A program made the position numbers and the translations under genes. From Prosthecobacter sp. (lineage in GTDB: Bacteria > Verrucomicrobiota > Verrucomicrobiia > Verrucomicrobiales > Verrucomicrobiaceae): a stretch of 64,000 nucleotides of DNA. The notes under the pieces were generated by a model, which was not told the DNA's origin, searched no databases, and saw only the letters and a program-made list of their open reading frames with translations. Numbering within the stretch: the first letter of the stretch is position 1; the number at the start of each line of letters is the position of its first letter. Of this stretch, positions 8,181 to 16,055 are shown piece by piece. The DNA lies in assembly GCA_019186985.1 (NCBI GenBank), contig JABARQ010000027.1:1-64000 (forward strand), written 5' to 3'.

Positions 8181-9125
8181 ATGTCTGATCCCCAGCGCAC
8201 CACCGTCGGCATCGATTTCGGCGGCACCTTTGTGAAAATCGGCGTCTGCCGCGGCGGCGAGCTCCTGTTCACCGACGAGCCCATCCCGACCTCCAGCTAC
8301 GCCGGCCCCGCCGCCCTGATCACCGAAATGGCGGCGCGTGTGGAAAAGCTCCGCAAGGCCTACCCGGACATCTGCGCCATCGGAGTCGGCGTGCCCGGCC
8401 TGGTGGACTTCGAGCACGGATTCATCCACATCCTCACCAACGTGCCCGGCTGGAAGCATGTGCCGCTGAAGGCCATCCTGGGTGAGAAGACCGGACTTCC
8501 TGTGGTGGTGGAAAACGACGCCAACGCCATGGCCTGGGCCGAGTTCCGCTACGGGGCCGGACGTGGCCTGAACAACGTCGTCGCACTTACCATGGGCACC
8601 GGCATCGGCGGCGCGCTCGTCCTCAACGGCCAGATGTATCGCGGCAGCGGCTGCGCGGCCGGCGAGGTCGGCCAGATGAGCATCGACTGCGACGGCAGGG
8701 CCGGCCACTACGGCAACCTGGGCGCCCTGGAAAAATACACCGGCAACAAGGAGATCGCCGAACACGCCGTGCAGCGCTACGCCGAGGCCCACATCACCAA
8801 GAGCGTGGAGGACTGCACGCCCAAGAAGATCGCCGAGGCCGCCAAGGCCGGCGATGACATCGCCCGCCAGGTCTGGGACGAGATCGCCGACTGGCTCGGC
8901 ACCGCCATCTCCAGCATCGCCTGGCTGCTCAATCCGGACGCCTTCATCATCGGCGGCGGCGTGGCCCAGGCCGGCGACCTGATCTTTGACCCCCTCAAGC
9001 GCAAGGTGCAATCCATACTCAGCACCGTCGTCTGGGAACGCCTGCAGATCCTGCCCGCCAAGTTCAGCAACGAGGCCGGCATCATCGGCAACGCCGCCCT
9101 GGCCGCCGACGCTGTCTCGGCGTAA
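8181..9125 (+). CDS. ROK-family sugar kinase (glucokinase-like)
   Basis: This 314-residue protein is a ROK-family sugar kinase. The phosphate-binding motif IDFGGTFVKIG is at residues 11-21, VENDANAMAWAE carries the catalytic Asp, MGTGIGGALVLNG is the second nucleotide motif, and NPDAFIIGGGV lies near the C-terminus. The zinc-binding CxCGxxGC motif usual in ROK proteins is absent; the corresponding stretch reads DCDGRAGHYGNLGALE with a single Cys. Glucokinase is the most likely activity, but fructokinase or N-acetylhexosamine kinase cannot be excluded. nadC follows 9 bases later, so the two are probably cotranscribed. Confidence 0.85.
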   Translation: MSDPQRTTVGIDFGGTFVKIGVCRGGELLFTDEPIPTSSYAGPAALITEMAARVEKLRKAYPDICAIGVGVPGLVDFEHGFIHILTNVPGWKHVPLKAILGEKTGLPVVVENDANAMAWAEFRYGAGRGLNNVVALTMGTGIGGALVLNGQMYRGSGCAAGEVGQMSIDCDGRAGHYGNLGALEKYTGNKEIAEHAVQRYAEAHITKSVEDCTPKKIAEAAKAGDDIARQVWDEIADWLGTAISSIAWLLNPDAFIIGGGVAQAGDLIFDPLKRKVQSILSTVVWERLQILPAKFSNEAGIIGNAALAADAVSA

Positions 9126-9134
9126 GCTCCCCTC

Positions 9135-9974
9135 ATGGACCTCGCCACCGAATCCCTCATCCAGGCCGCCCTCGCGGAGGACATCGGCCCTGGCGACGTC
9201 ACCTCGGCCTATTTCGTCCCGGAAACCCTTGCCTCCTCGGCCGTCATCGTCGCCCGCGAGCCGGGCGTCATGTCCGGCATGGACGTCGCCCGGCGCGTGT
9301 TTGAACTCGTCGACGACCATCTGCTGACCCGCCCATTGAAACAGGACGGCGAGGCCTTCGAAAAGGGCGATGTCGTCCTGGAAATCCAGGGACCGACCCG
9401 TGGCATCCTGACCGGCGAGCGCACGGCCCTGAACTTCCTCCAGCACCTCTGCGGCATCGCCGCCCAGACGCGCCGTTATGTGGAAGCCGTCCGCCCGCAT
9501 CCCGTCCAGATCTGGGACACCCGCAAGACCACCCCCGGCTGGCGTCTGCTGGAAAAGGCCGCCGTGAAGGCAGGCGGCGGCACCAATCATCGCATGGGCC
9601 TTTACGACCATGTGATGGTGAAGGACAACCACATCGCCGCCAACGGCTCCAATGAAGCCCTTCAGGCCGCCATCGACCATGTGCGCACCGACCGCCCCGG
9701 CACCCGCATCCAGCTGGAATGCGACACCCTGGAGCAGATGCAGCGTTTCCTGAACCTGCGCGGGGTCGACATGCTCCTGCTCGACAACATGGGCTGTGAA
9801 CGCCTGCGCCAGGCGGTCGCCCTCAACGCCGGCAGGCTGTGGCTGGAAGCCAGCGGCGGCATCACCCTGGAAACCATCCGTGAAGTCGCCGCCACCGGCG
9901 TGAACGCCATCTCCGTCGGCGCCCTCACCCACACCGTGCGGGCCCTGGACCTCGGGCTCGATTTCCTGGCCTGA
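9135..9974 (+). CDS. nadC: Nicotinate-nucleotide pyrophosphorylase (carboxylating)
   Basis: This quinolinate phosphoribosyltransferase makes nicotinate mononucleotide from quinolinate and PRPP in de novo NAD synthesis. It has 279 residues, the normal length. Signature stretches are GERTALNFLQHLCGIA, DTRKTTPGWRLLEK, AVKAGGGTNHRMGLYD, VMVKDNHI and LEASGGITLETI, which hold the substrate-binding Arg, His and Lys residues. It sits directly after the ROK kinase. nadA and nadB are not in the window. Confidence 0.95.
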   Translation: MDLATESLIQAALAEDIGPGDVTSAYFVPETLASSAVIVAREPGVMSGMDVARRVFELVDDHLLTRPLKQDGEAFEKGDVVLEIQGPTRGILTGERTALNFLQHLCGIAAQTRRYVEAVRPHPVQIWDTRKTTPGWRLLEKAAVKAGGGTNHRMGLYDHVMVKDNHIAANGSNEALQAAIDHVRTDRPGTRIQLECDTLEQMQRFLNLRGVDMLLLDNMGCERLRQAVALNAGRLWLEASGGITLETIREVAATGVNAISVGALTHTVRALDLGLDFLA

Positions 9975-10026
9975 CCCGACGGCAATCTTTGTCACAGCAG
10001 CGGTTCCTGAGGCTACTGGCAAAGAG

Positions 10027-10482
10027 ATGCCGTTGTCCCGCCTATCCATCTGTTTGGTCATCGCCACCCTTTTGGCTGGCTGCAAAAGCAGGCCCGCCCC
10101 CGAAAAGCCCGTGCAGGCACTGGCGGAGACGGAGTATTTCCTCCGCTACATCAAGCCGCTCTTCGCCACACGCTGCGTCGCCTGTCATCGCGGTGCAGCC
10201 GCCCCGGCAGGCCTTTCCCTGGTGCAACGAAGCGGTCTGTTCGCCCCCCGCAAACGCGACCGGGCCTTTGTGGTGCCCGGTGATCCCTCCGCCAGCCTGC
10301 TGCTGACCTCGGTCGAAGCCAGCGGCAGCCATCCCCGCACCATCCCCAGGGTCCGTGGCACGTTGACAGATTGGGAACTGGGTGCCCTTCATGAGTGGAT
10401 CGAGGACGGTGCCTTCTGGCCCGACAATCCAGACGGCTTCATCCAGCCGGTGGATCCGTTGCTGGGCAAGGTGCAGCGCTGA
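10027..10482 (+). CDS. Cytochrome c-like lipoprotein (planctomycete-type)
   Basis: This 151-residue protein has a lipoprotein signal ending in LLAGC, with Cys19 the likely lipidation site. It has a single heme-binding motif CVACH at residues 50-54, preceded by YFLRYIKPLFATR. The pattern of I.P.F..RCV.CH followed by G.L.L, a PG.P..S.L pattern and a terminal L..WI..GA.WP is that of PSCyt1-type cytochrome c domains. A role in periplasmic electron transfer is inferred. The next gene encodes a small membrane protein 22 bases downstream, so the two may form a unit. Confidence 0.8.
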   Translation: MPLSRLSICLVIATLLAGCKSRPAPEKPVQALAETEYFLRYIKPLFATRCVACHRGAAAPAGLSLVQRSGLFAPRKRDRAFVVPGDPSASLLLTSVEASGSHPRTIPRVRGTLTDWELGALHEWIEDGAFWPDNPDGFIQPVDPLLGKVQR

Positions 10483-10504
10483 CCCCGGCGCCCCGCCCGC
10501 CATC

Positions 10505-11071
10505 ATGAACCTGCTCTACCCCCGCCTGACCCTGCGTCAGTTCCTCTGGATGATCGTCTTCGGCTTCGGCGGAGCCCTGATTGCCGGGGTCTACGGCATC
10601 CTCCACGATCAGGTCACCTTCGAAATCGGGCCCGAGTACTTCACCGAGTTCAAGTTCCAGCAGTTCCATGACCTCTCCAAAGCCCAGCCCGAACGGGTCG
10701 TTGTGGCCGAAATTGGCTTCCTGGCCACCTGGTGGGTCGGCTTCTTCGCGGGTTGGTTCATGGGCCGGGTTTCCCTGCCCCATCTACAGCTCCAAAAAGC
10801 CGCCCGGCTGAGCTTGAAAGGGGTCGCCGTGATGATGCTGACCGCCCTGGTCTTCGCCACCGCCTCCTACCTCATGGCCCCTGCCAGTCCCGACGATCCC
10901 CGGATGGACACCTGGGAACGAATGCTGGCCGGGAGGGACGTCATCGACCCCGTGGCCTTTGTTCAGGTGGCCTACATTCACAACGCCAGCTACCTGGGCG
11001 GGCTGGTGGGGCTGATCGTCGCCCTCATGTGGATGCGAAAAGCTCGAACATCAGCCGCAAACTCCGCCTGA
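10505..11071 (+). CDS. Conserved membrane protein with about four TM segments
   Basis: I do not recognise a named family for this 188-residue protein. Hydrophobic segments are visible near residues 15-33 (IVFGFGGALIAGVYG), 63-85 (IGFLATWWVGFFAGWF), 102-121 (VAVMMLTALVFATASYL) and 163-181 (YLGGLVGLIVALMWM). The loop between the first two is polar and probably extracytoplasmic. The start at MNLLYPRLTL was chosen because it leads directly into the first TM segment and follows the cytochrome gene by 22 bases. It may be the membrane partner of the cytochrome, but this is inference from adjacency. Confidence 0.6.
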   Translation: MNLLYPRLTLRQFLWMIVFGFGGALIAGVYGILHDQVTFEIGPEYFTEFKFQQFHDLSKAQPERVVVAEIGFLATWWVGFFAGWFMGRVSLPHLQLQKAARLSLKGVAVMMLTALVFATASYLMAPASPDDPRMDTWERMLAGRDVIDPVAFVQVAYIHNASYLGGLVGLIVALMWMRKARTSAANSA

Positions 11072-11115
11072 ATCCCCTCTTCCCCAGAGAAGGTCCAAAG
11101 CCCGGCCTGCCGAGC

Positions 11116-11133
11116 TTGTGAAATTTTTCACAA
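11116..11133. promoter_or_regulatory. 18-bp palindrome upstream of nuoD
   Basis: TTGTGAAA-TT-TTTCACAA is a perfect palindrome with a 2-bp centre, 57 bases upstream of the nuoD start codon in an AT-rich patch. It resembles an operator for a dimeric regulator. A weak promoter (TTGCTG at 11141, TAGAAT at 11161) follows with a short 14-base spacer. The regulator is not identifiable. Confidence 0.45.
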
Positions 11134-11190
11134 ATTCGCCTTGCTGGTAAATTTGCCGCGTAGAATACTGCCAAATCCCCCCAAAACCTG

Positions 11191-12450
11191 ATGCCCACAG
11201 TCACGCGAGAGTACGAAGCCCCTGATGTCGCCGCCAAGGCAGCGATGCAGGCCGAGGGCATGGACGCCGCCGCCAAGGACATTGTCGGCGAAAAGCTGGT
11301 GCTCAACATGGGCCCCTCCCACCCGGCCACCCACGGGGTGCTGCGCCTGATCCTGGAGCTGGACGGTGAAGTCGTGAGCAAGGCCGAGCCCGATGTCGGC
11401 TTCCTGCATCGCGGCGATGAAAAGATCGCCGAAAACATGCACTACAACCAGTTCGTGCCCTACACGGACCGGCTGGATTACCTCGCCCCCCTGGCCAACA
11501 ACGTCGCCTACGCCCTCGCCGTCGAGAAGCTGATGGGCTGGGAGGTTCCTGAACGGGGCCAGGCCATCCGAGTGCTCTGCTGCGAACTGGCCCGCATTTC
11601 CGCCCACCTGCTCGGCGTTGGCGTGTTCGCCATGGACGTCGGGGCGATGACCGTCTTCCTCTACACCTTCACGGAGCGCGAGAAGATCTACAATCTCAGC
11701 GAGCAGCTCACCGGCGCCCGCTTCACCACCAGCTACACCCGCGTCGGCGGCCAGGTGCGTGACCTGCCTCCGGGCTTCGTTGAAGCCGTCCGCACTTTCC
11801 TGAACGAACTGGAGCCGGTGATCGACGAGGTGGACAAGCTGCTCACCCGCAACGCCATCTTCATCGCCCGCACCCAGGGCCTCGGCGTCATCTCCAAGGC
11901 CGACGCCATCGCCTGGGGTATCAGCGGCCCCAATCTGCGAGGCTCCGGCGTCGAACACGACCTGCGCAAGGCCAACCCCTACCTTGGCTACGAGAAGTAC
12001 GACTTCGACATCCCGGTCGGCACCACGGGTGACTGTTTTGACCGCTACCTCGTCCGCATGGAGGAGATGCGTCAGAGCGTCCGCATCCTGCGCCAGGTGC
12101 TCGACACGCTTCCCGGCGGCCCCATCAATGTCAGCGAGGCCAAGGGCCTTCTTCCCGCCAAGGAAAAGGTGCTCATGAAGATGGAGGAGCTCATCCACCA
12201 CTTCATCATCGCCACCCAGGGCATCGACGCGCCGGCCGGTGAAGTTTACTTCGGAGCCGAAAACCCCAAGGGGGAACTGGGCTTCTACATCCACAGCAAG
12301 GGCGGCGGCGTCCCCTACCGCCTGAAGATCCGCAGCCCCTCCTTCATCAACCTGAGCATCCTGCCGAAAATGCTCCCAGGCCACCTGCTCAGTGACATTC
12401 CTTCGGTGCTCGGCAGCCTCGACTTCGTGATGGGTGAGTGTGACCGCTGA
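11191..12450 (+). CDS. nuoD: NADH-quinone oxidoreductase subunit D
   Basis: This 49-kDa subunit of respiratory complex I forms part of the quinone site in the peripheral arm. It has 419 residues with family hallmarks NMGPSHPATHGVLR, ADPDVGFLHRG-like EPDVGFLHRG, YTDRLDYL, RTQGLGVIS and the C-terminal PSF.NL.IL..ML.GH. The start follows an AT-rich patch with a palindrome. nuoE follows 40 bases later, but no other nuo gene is in the window: nuoA-C would normally precede it and nuoF-N follow. Confidence 0.95.
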   Translation: MPTVTREYEAPDVAAKAAMQAEGMDAAAKDIVGEKLVLNMGPSHPATHGVLRLILELDGEVVSKAEPDVGFLHRGDEKIAENMHYNQFVPYTDRLDYLAPLANNVAYALAVEKLMGWEVPERGQAIRVLCCELARISAHLLGVGVFAMDVGAMTVFLYTFTEREKIYNLSEQLTGARFTTSYTRVGGQVRDLPPGFVEAVRTFLNELEPVIDEVDKLLTRNAIFIARTQGLGVISKADAIAWGISGPNLRGSGVEHDLRKANPYLGYEKYDFDIPVGTTGDCFDRYLVRMEEMRQSVRILRQVLDTLPGGPINVSEAKGLLPAKEKVLMKMEELIHHFIIATQGIDAPAGEVYFGAENPKGELGFYIHSKGGGVPYRLKIRSPSFINLSILPKMLPGHLLSDIPSVLGSLDFVMGECDR

Positions 12451-12490
12451 CCCCCATCACCCCAACCAATCCTTCCCCCCGCGCATCCCG

Positions 12491-12994
12491 ATGGCCCTCG
12501 AAATCCCCGCCGAACTCGAACGCAAGATCGACGAGGTCATCACGCACTACCCGGTGTCCAAACGGAGTGCCGTGCTGCCGCTGCTGCACCTCCTCCAGCA
12601 TCACTTCCGCCACATCACCGATGAAGCCGTCAACTGGGTCGCCGCCAAGCTTGGCCTCGAGCCCATCCAGGTGCTGGAAGTCGTCACCTTCTACCCCGGC
12701 TTCCGCCAGTCCGCCCCGGGTCGGTTCCACATCCGTGTCTGCCGCACCCTGTCCTGCGCCATGGCCGGCAGCTATGAGCTGATGGACTCCCTCTGCGCCG
12801 CCGCCAAGATCGACCGCAGCCACACCGACCATCACCACCCCATCGCGGTCAGCGAAGACGGCAAGTACAGCATCGAGTTTGCCGAATGCCTGGCCAGCTG
12901 CGGCTTCGGCCCCGTCTGCATGGTCGAGGACGACTTCTACGAGAAGGTCGATCCCGCCAAGGCCGCCGAACTGCTGGCGCGCTACAACGCCTGA
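12491..12994 (+). CDS. nuoE: NADH-quinone oxidoreductase subunit E
   Basis: This 24-kDa subunit of complex I has 167 residues and carries the N1a [2Fe-2S] cluster. The thioredoxin-like fold ligands are visible as Cys84-x4-Cys89 in CRTLSC and Cys133-x3-Cys137 in CLASC. The helical N-terminal region with ALLPLLHLLQ-like sequence is also typical. I chose the start MALEIPAELE; a longer frame overlapping nuoD adds 19 unlikely residues. It is followed by a terminator, so the transcript ends after nuoDE. The neighbouring genes expected on the same operon are missing here. Confidence 0.93.
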   Translation: MALEIPAELERKIDEVITHYPVSKRSAVLPLLHLLQHHFRHITDEAVNWVAAKLGLEPIQVLEVVTFYPGFRQSAPGRFHIRVCRTLSCAMAGSYELMDSLCAAAKIDRSHTDHHHPIAVSEDGKYSIEFAECLASCGFGPVCMVEDDFYEKVDPAKAAELLARYNA

Positions 12995-13004
12995 TCAAAA
13001 AATG

Positions 13005-13030
13005 GGCCGGAGGTTTCCCCCCGGCCTTTT
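13005..13030 (+). terminator. Terminator after nuoE
   Basis: GGCCGG at 13005-13010 pairs with CCGGCC at 13021-13026, with an inner AGG/CCC extension, and is followed by TTTT. It lies 10 bases after the nuoE stop. Confidence 0.75.
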
Positions 13031-13043
13031 CGTGGATCGTTGA

Positions 13044-13059
13044 GACGGCATTTGCCGTC
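13044..13059 (-). terminator. Small hairpin downstream of the aldolase gene
   Basis: GACGGC at 13044-13049 pairs with GCCGTC at 13054-13059 around ATTT, 4 bases after the aldolase stop on the minus strand. There is no clear T-tract, so termination is only possible. Confidence 0.35.
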
Positions 13060-13063
13060 GTGA

Positions 13064-13894
13064 TTATTTGATCAGGCTCAGCGCCTTCTTCACGCTGGCA
13101 CCGTCATGCACCATGGCCATGAGCGCCTGGGTGATGCCCTTGGGCTTCGGATGCTGGATGACGTTGCGGCCATAGACAATGCCCGCCGCGCCCTGCTCCA
13201 GCAGGCCCTGGGTTCGCTCCAGGATCTCCTTGTCGCTCACCCGGCCGCCGCCGCGCACGAGCACGGGAATGCCGCCGGCGGTCTCGACCACCTTGTGATA
13301 AACGCTCACGTCATCGGTCGGATCGGCCTTGATGATGTCGGCGCCGAGCTCCACGGCCTGGCGGACCAGGTGCATGATGGCGGTCAGGTCGCCGTTCACC
13401 ATGTAGCCGCCCGCCTTTTCGTTAGGCTGGAAGACCAGCGGCTCCACCATCATCGGCATGCCGTAGTAGTCGGCCTGGGGCTTGAGGCGGAGGATGTTGT
13501 CCACGCACTGCTCATGAACCTCGGGCGCGCCGGGAATCTGGAACAGGTTCACGCACACGCAGGCGGCGTCATAGCGCACGGCCTGGAGCATGGTCTCCTC
13601 GATCATCAGGCTGAAGCGCGAGGACGGCAGCTCCTTGCCATAAATGTTGGCCACATCGGTGCGCAGCACAAGGCTGGGCTTGAAGCGGCCGGGCACCTCC
13701 TGCAGGTGGCGCGCCTGGCCAAGCGTGAGCTGGATGGCGTCAGGCGCGGCGTCCACGAGGGTCTTCACGACCTTGCGCATGTCCTCGATGCCCTGGAGGA
13801 AACCGGGCTGGTTGAAGAAGCCGTGGTCCACGGCCACGTCAAAGCAGCGGCCGGACTTGGCGTTAAAGAGGCGGTTGAGACGATATTGTTTCAT
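13064..13894 (-). CDS. Class I aldolase, DhnA/FbaB/LacD type
   Basis: This 276-residue protein is a Schiff-base aldolase of the DeoC/FbaB superfamily. The likely lysine is Lys189 in GADIIKADPTDD, and the phosphate-binding loop is VRGGGRVSDKE near the C-terminus. DVAVDHGFF near the N-terminus is also typical. Substrates in the family include fructose 1,6-bisphosphate, tagatose 1,6-bisphosphate and other ketose phosphates. Lying 31 bases after the xylose isomerase gene in the same direction, it may cleave the phosphorylated product of that isomerase. The start at MKQYRLNRLF was preferred over a start 14 codons upstream that overlaps the preceding gene. Confidence 0.8.
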   Translation of the reverse strand: MKQYRLNRLFNAKSGRCFDVAVDHGFFNQPGFLQGIEDMRKVVKTLVDAAPDAIQLTLGQARHLQEVPGRFKPSLVLRTDVANIYGKELPSSRFSLMIEETMLQAVRYDAACVCVNLFQIPGAPEVHEQCVDNILRLKPQADYYGMPMMVEPLVFQPNEKAGGYMVNGDLTAIMHLVRQAVELGADIIKADPTDDVSVYHKVVETAGGIPVLVRGGGRVSDKEILERTQGLLEQGAAGIVYGRNVIQHPKPKGITQALMAMVHDGASVKKALSLIK

Positions 13895-13925
13895 CAGAGT
13901 GGGTTGGGGGGATGGGAGGTTGGGA

Positions 13926-14969
13926 TCAGCGGACACCCATGATGTGCTTCATCACGGCAAGTTCCAGCGCTTCGTAGTCGCGGGCGTCGATCAACTGCTG
14001 CTCAAGCTTGCGGTCCCAGGAGCGGACCTTGGCCACCAGATGGTTGAAGATCTCAAGGCTGCCGGTGAGGTGGGCGGTGACACCCTTGCCCTTCTGCGTG
14101 CGCATGGCCTTCACGTCCAGGCCGATAAACTCGCCGCGGCGGCCGTAACCCGCCTCCTCCAGCACACGCACCTGGTTGAAGGCGGCACGCAGGTTGGCGG
14201 AACCGAAGTTCTTGTCCTGGTCGTACTTGAGGCCGTTCTGGTCGTTCAGGTGCACGCTGCCCAGCTTGTCATGGGCCAGTGCGAAGGCCATCTCGTCACT
14301 CGGATCCAGGCCGGCGAGCTGGGCGTGGGCGGTCTCAATGAGGCCTTTGACGCGCTTCGGATCACTGGAGGCGTAGGCCAGCGCCACGGCATGGCCGATG
14401 GTCGGCACATAAGCGGCGTCGGTGGGCTCGTTCGGCTTCGGCTCGATCCAGATCTCGATGTCCTTGTCATGGGCAAGCATGGCATTGAGCGTCTCCAGGA
14501 TGCGCTGGTAGGCGAGACGGGCGTTCTTGCTTTCACGGATGTAGCTGCCTTCACGGGCCAGCCAGAGCACCATCGCGCCGCAGCCGATCTCGCGGGCCAC
14601 GTCAATGCTGCGCAGGGTGCGCTCGAGGGCGTATCGACGGTCCTTGGCGCTGTTGGCCGTGTAGCCGCCGTCAATGGTCTGGGGCGCGAACCAAAGACGT
14701 GGCGCGACGAACTCGGGAACCAGCCCCTGGTTGTCGAGCATCTTCTTCACCTTGGCGCACTGCCTGGAAATCTGCGCGGGCGTCAGGCCGTCGATGCCGG
14801 GCACGACATCGTCGTCATGAAACTGCACGCCCTCAAAGCCCATCGGGCGGTAGAGCGCGAACTTCTTCTCGTGCGGAAACACGGGACGCACTTCAGGGCC
14901 GAAGGGGTCGGCGCCCTCGCTGATGTTCCAGGGGCCGAAGGAAAAACGATACTTGGTGGGTTTGCTCAT
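13926..14969 (-). CDS. xylA: Xylose isomerase-like sugar isomerase
   Basis: This 347-residue TIM-barrel protein resembles the short (actinobacterial) class of D-xylose isomerase. The N-terminal FSFGPWNISEGADPFG and VQFHDDDVVP (His51, Asp54) match that class, as do EPKPNEP near residue 177 and the stretch GLKYDQDKNFG followed by LRAAFNQVRVLEEAGY. A metal-ligand stretch LDVKAMRT occurs near the C-terminus. Interconversion of xylose and xylulose, or of a related aldose and ketose, is inferred. It is transcribed with the downstream aldolase and divergently from an AraC regulator that probably controls it. No sugar kinase is adjacent. Confidence 0.85.
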   Translation of the reverse strand: MSKPTKYRFSFGPWNISEGADPFGPEVRPVFPHEKKFALYRPMGFEGVQFHDDDVVPGIDGLTPAQISRQCAKVKKMLDNQGLVPEFVAPRLWFAPQTIDGGYTANSAKDRRYALERTLRSIDVAREIGCGAMVLWLAREGSYIRESKNARLAYQRILETLNAMLAHDKDIEIWIEPKPNEPTDAAYVPTIGHAVALAYASSDPKRVKGLIETAHAQLAGLDPSDEMAFALAHDKLGSVHLNDQNGLKYDQDKNFGSANLRAAFNQVRVLEEAGYGRRGEFIGLDVKAMRTQKGKGVTAHLTGSLEIFNHLVAKVRSWDRKLEQQLIDARDYEALELAVMKHIMGVR

Positions 14970-15031
14970 GGCGGCCTGATTAAAGCAGGATCGCCGGCTT
15001 CGGCGCTACGTCTCCAGTCTCCGCAACTTCG

Positions 15032-15082
15032 ACTATCGTCTCAATGAACCCTGGCTCACAGCGGAATTCGTGTCACGATAGT
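15032..15082. promoter_or_regulatory. Inverted repeat between xylA and the AraC-type regulator gene
   Basis: ACTATCGT at 15032-15039 and ACGATAGT at 15075-15082 form a perfect 8-bp inverted repeat separated by 35 bases. It lies in the divergent intergenic region, the usual place for an AraC-family operator. The right half ends 4 bases before the regulator's start codon. Confidence 0.45.
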
Positions 15083-15086
15083 GCCC

Positions 15087-15980
15087 ATGCGTGTCGAGCG
15101 TGAAAAAATCCAGATGCCGGGCGGACACTCGTTCCGGGTGCTGCGCTGGTCACGCACGCTGCGTGAGGTCGAATGCCTGCTGGCTCCCGGCCGGGCCGAG
15201 AAGCTCACGGGCGAAGGAACGCACTGGCACTTTCACACGGAGATGGAGCTGACGCTTTTCCGCGAGGGTCAGGGCACTCGCTTTGTCGGCGACCACATCG
15301 GCGCCTTTGAGGCGGGCGATCTTGTGCTGCTGGGCAGCAAGCTGCCTCATTACTGGCACACCCGGGCTCATTCGAGCGGCCTGTCCGTGCAGTGGCATTT
15401 TCCTGAAGGCCACCCGTTTTGGGCCTTTCCGGAGTCACTGCCGATACGCACGCTCTTTGAGCAGAGCGGACACGGATTGCGCCTGAGCGGCCTGACCGCC
15501 GCCCGCGTCGCCACCCTCATGCAGGAAATGACGACGGCCCAGGGGGTCGAGCAGCTCGCCCTGCTGCTGCGCGTGCTGGCGGTCATTCACACGGCTCCGG
15601 CCAGGGAACGGGTCCGCCTGTCGGCACGTTCCTTCGCCCTGGCCGCCGAATCCCACTACCAGCAGGCCATCGCCCGGGCGCTGCGCCATGTGATCGCACG
15701 CTTCCGGGAGCCTGTGCGGCTTGAGGAGGTGCTGGCCGTCAGCGGCCTCAGCCGGCCCACCTTTGCACGTCAGTTCAAAAAGCACGCCGGCAGGACCCTG
15801 AGCGAGTTTTTAAACCACCTCCGCCTCCAGGCCGCCTGCCGTGAACTGGTGGAGAGCGACCGCGGCGTGCTGGAAATCGCCCTGGGCTGCGGTTTCACCC
15901 AGGTCTCCTTTTTCAACCGCCTCTTCCGCCGCCTGCAAAAGTGCAGCCCGACGGAATACCGGGCCCGCAGGAGGGGCTGA
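15087..15980 (+). CDS. AraC-family transcriptional regulator (cupin plus HTH)
   Basis: This 297-residue regulator has an N-terminal cupin-like sensor with THWHFHTEMELTLF and GDLVLLGSKLPHYWHT near residues 50-100. The C-terminal 100 residues form a double helix-turn-helix domain, with VRLEEVLAVSGLSRPTFAR as the first HTH and ALGCGFTQVSFFNRLFRR as the second. It is divergent from the xylA/aldolase operon and likely senses the sugar substrate. A GTG two codons upstream could also be the start; I chose the ATG. Confidence 0.85.
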   Translation: MRVEREKIQMPGGHSFRVLRWSRTLREVECLLAPGRAEKLTGEGTHWHFHTEMELTLFREGQGTRFVGDHIGAFEAGDLVLLGSKLPHYWHTRAHSSGLSVQWHFPEGHPFWAFPESLPIRTLFEQSGHGLRLSGLTAARVATLMQEMTTAQGVEQLALLLRVLAVIHTAPARERVRLSARSFALAAESHYQQAIARALRHVIARFREPVRLEEVLAVSGLSRPTFARQFKKHAGRTLSEFLNHLRLQAACRELVESDRGVLEIALGCGFTQVSFFNRLFRRLQKCSPTEYRARRRG

Positions 15981-16020
15981 CCGAGGTTTTTGAAGCCTCC
16001 GCCGCATTGACGCCCGTAGT

Positions 16021-16049
16021 TTGACAAGGGTCCCTGCCGCCTCTTGATT
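16021..16049 (+). promoter_or_regulatory. Candidate clpP promoter giving a leaderless mRNA
   Basis: TTGACA at 16021-16026 is a perfect -35 hexamer, with a poor -10 candidate TTGATT at 16044-16049 after 17 bases. The ATG is at 16056, only 30 bases after the -35, so transcription would start at or next to the start codon. Confidence 0.35.
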
Positions 16050-16055
16050 CCCCTC

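Noticed and set aside
8016-10085. A 689-codon open frame on the minus strand opposite the ROK kinase and nadC genes
   Set aside because: The predicted protein is repetitive and low complexity, and both plus-strand genes have strong family signatures.
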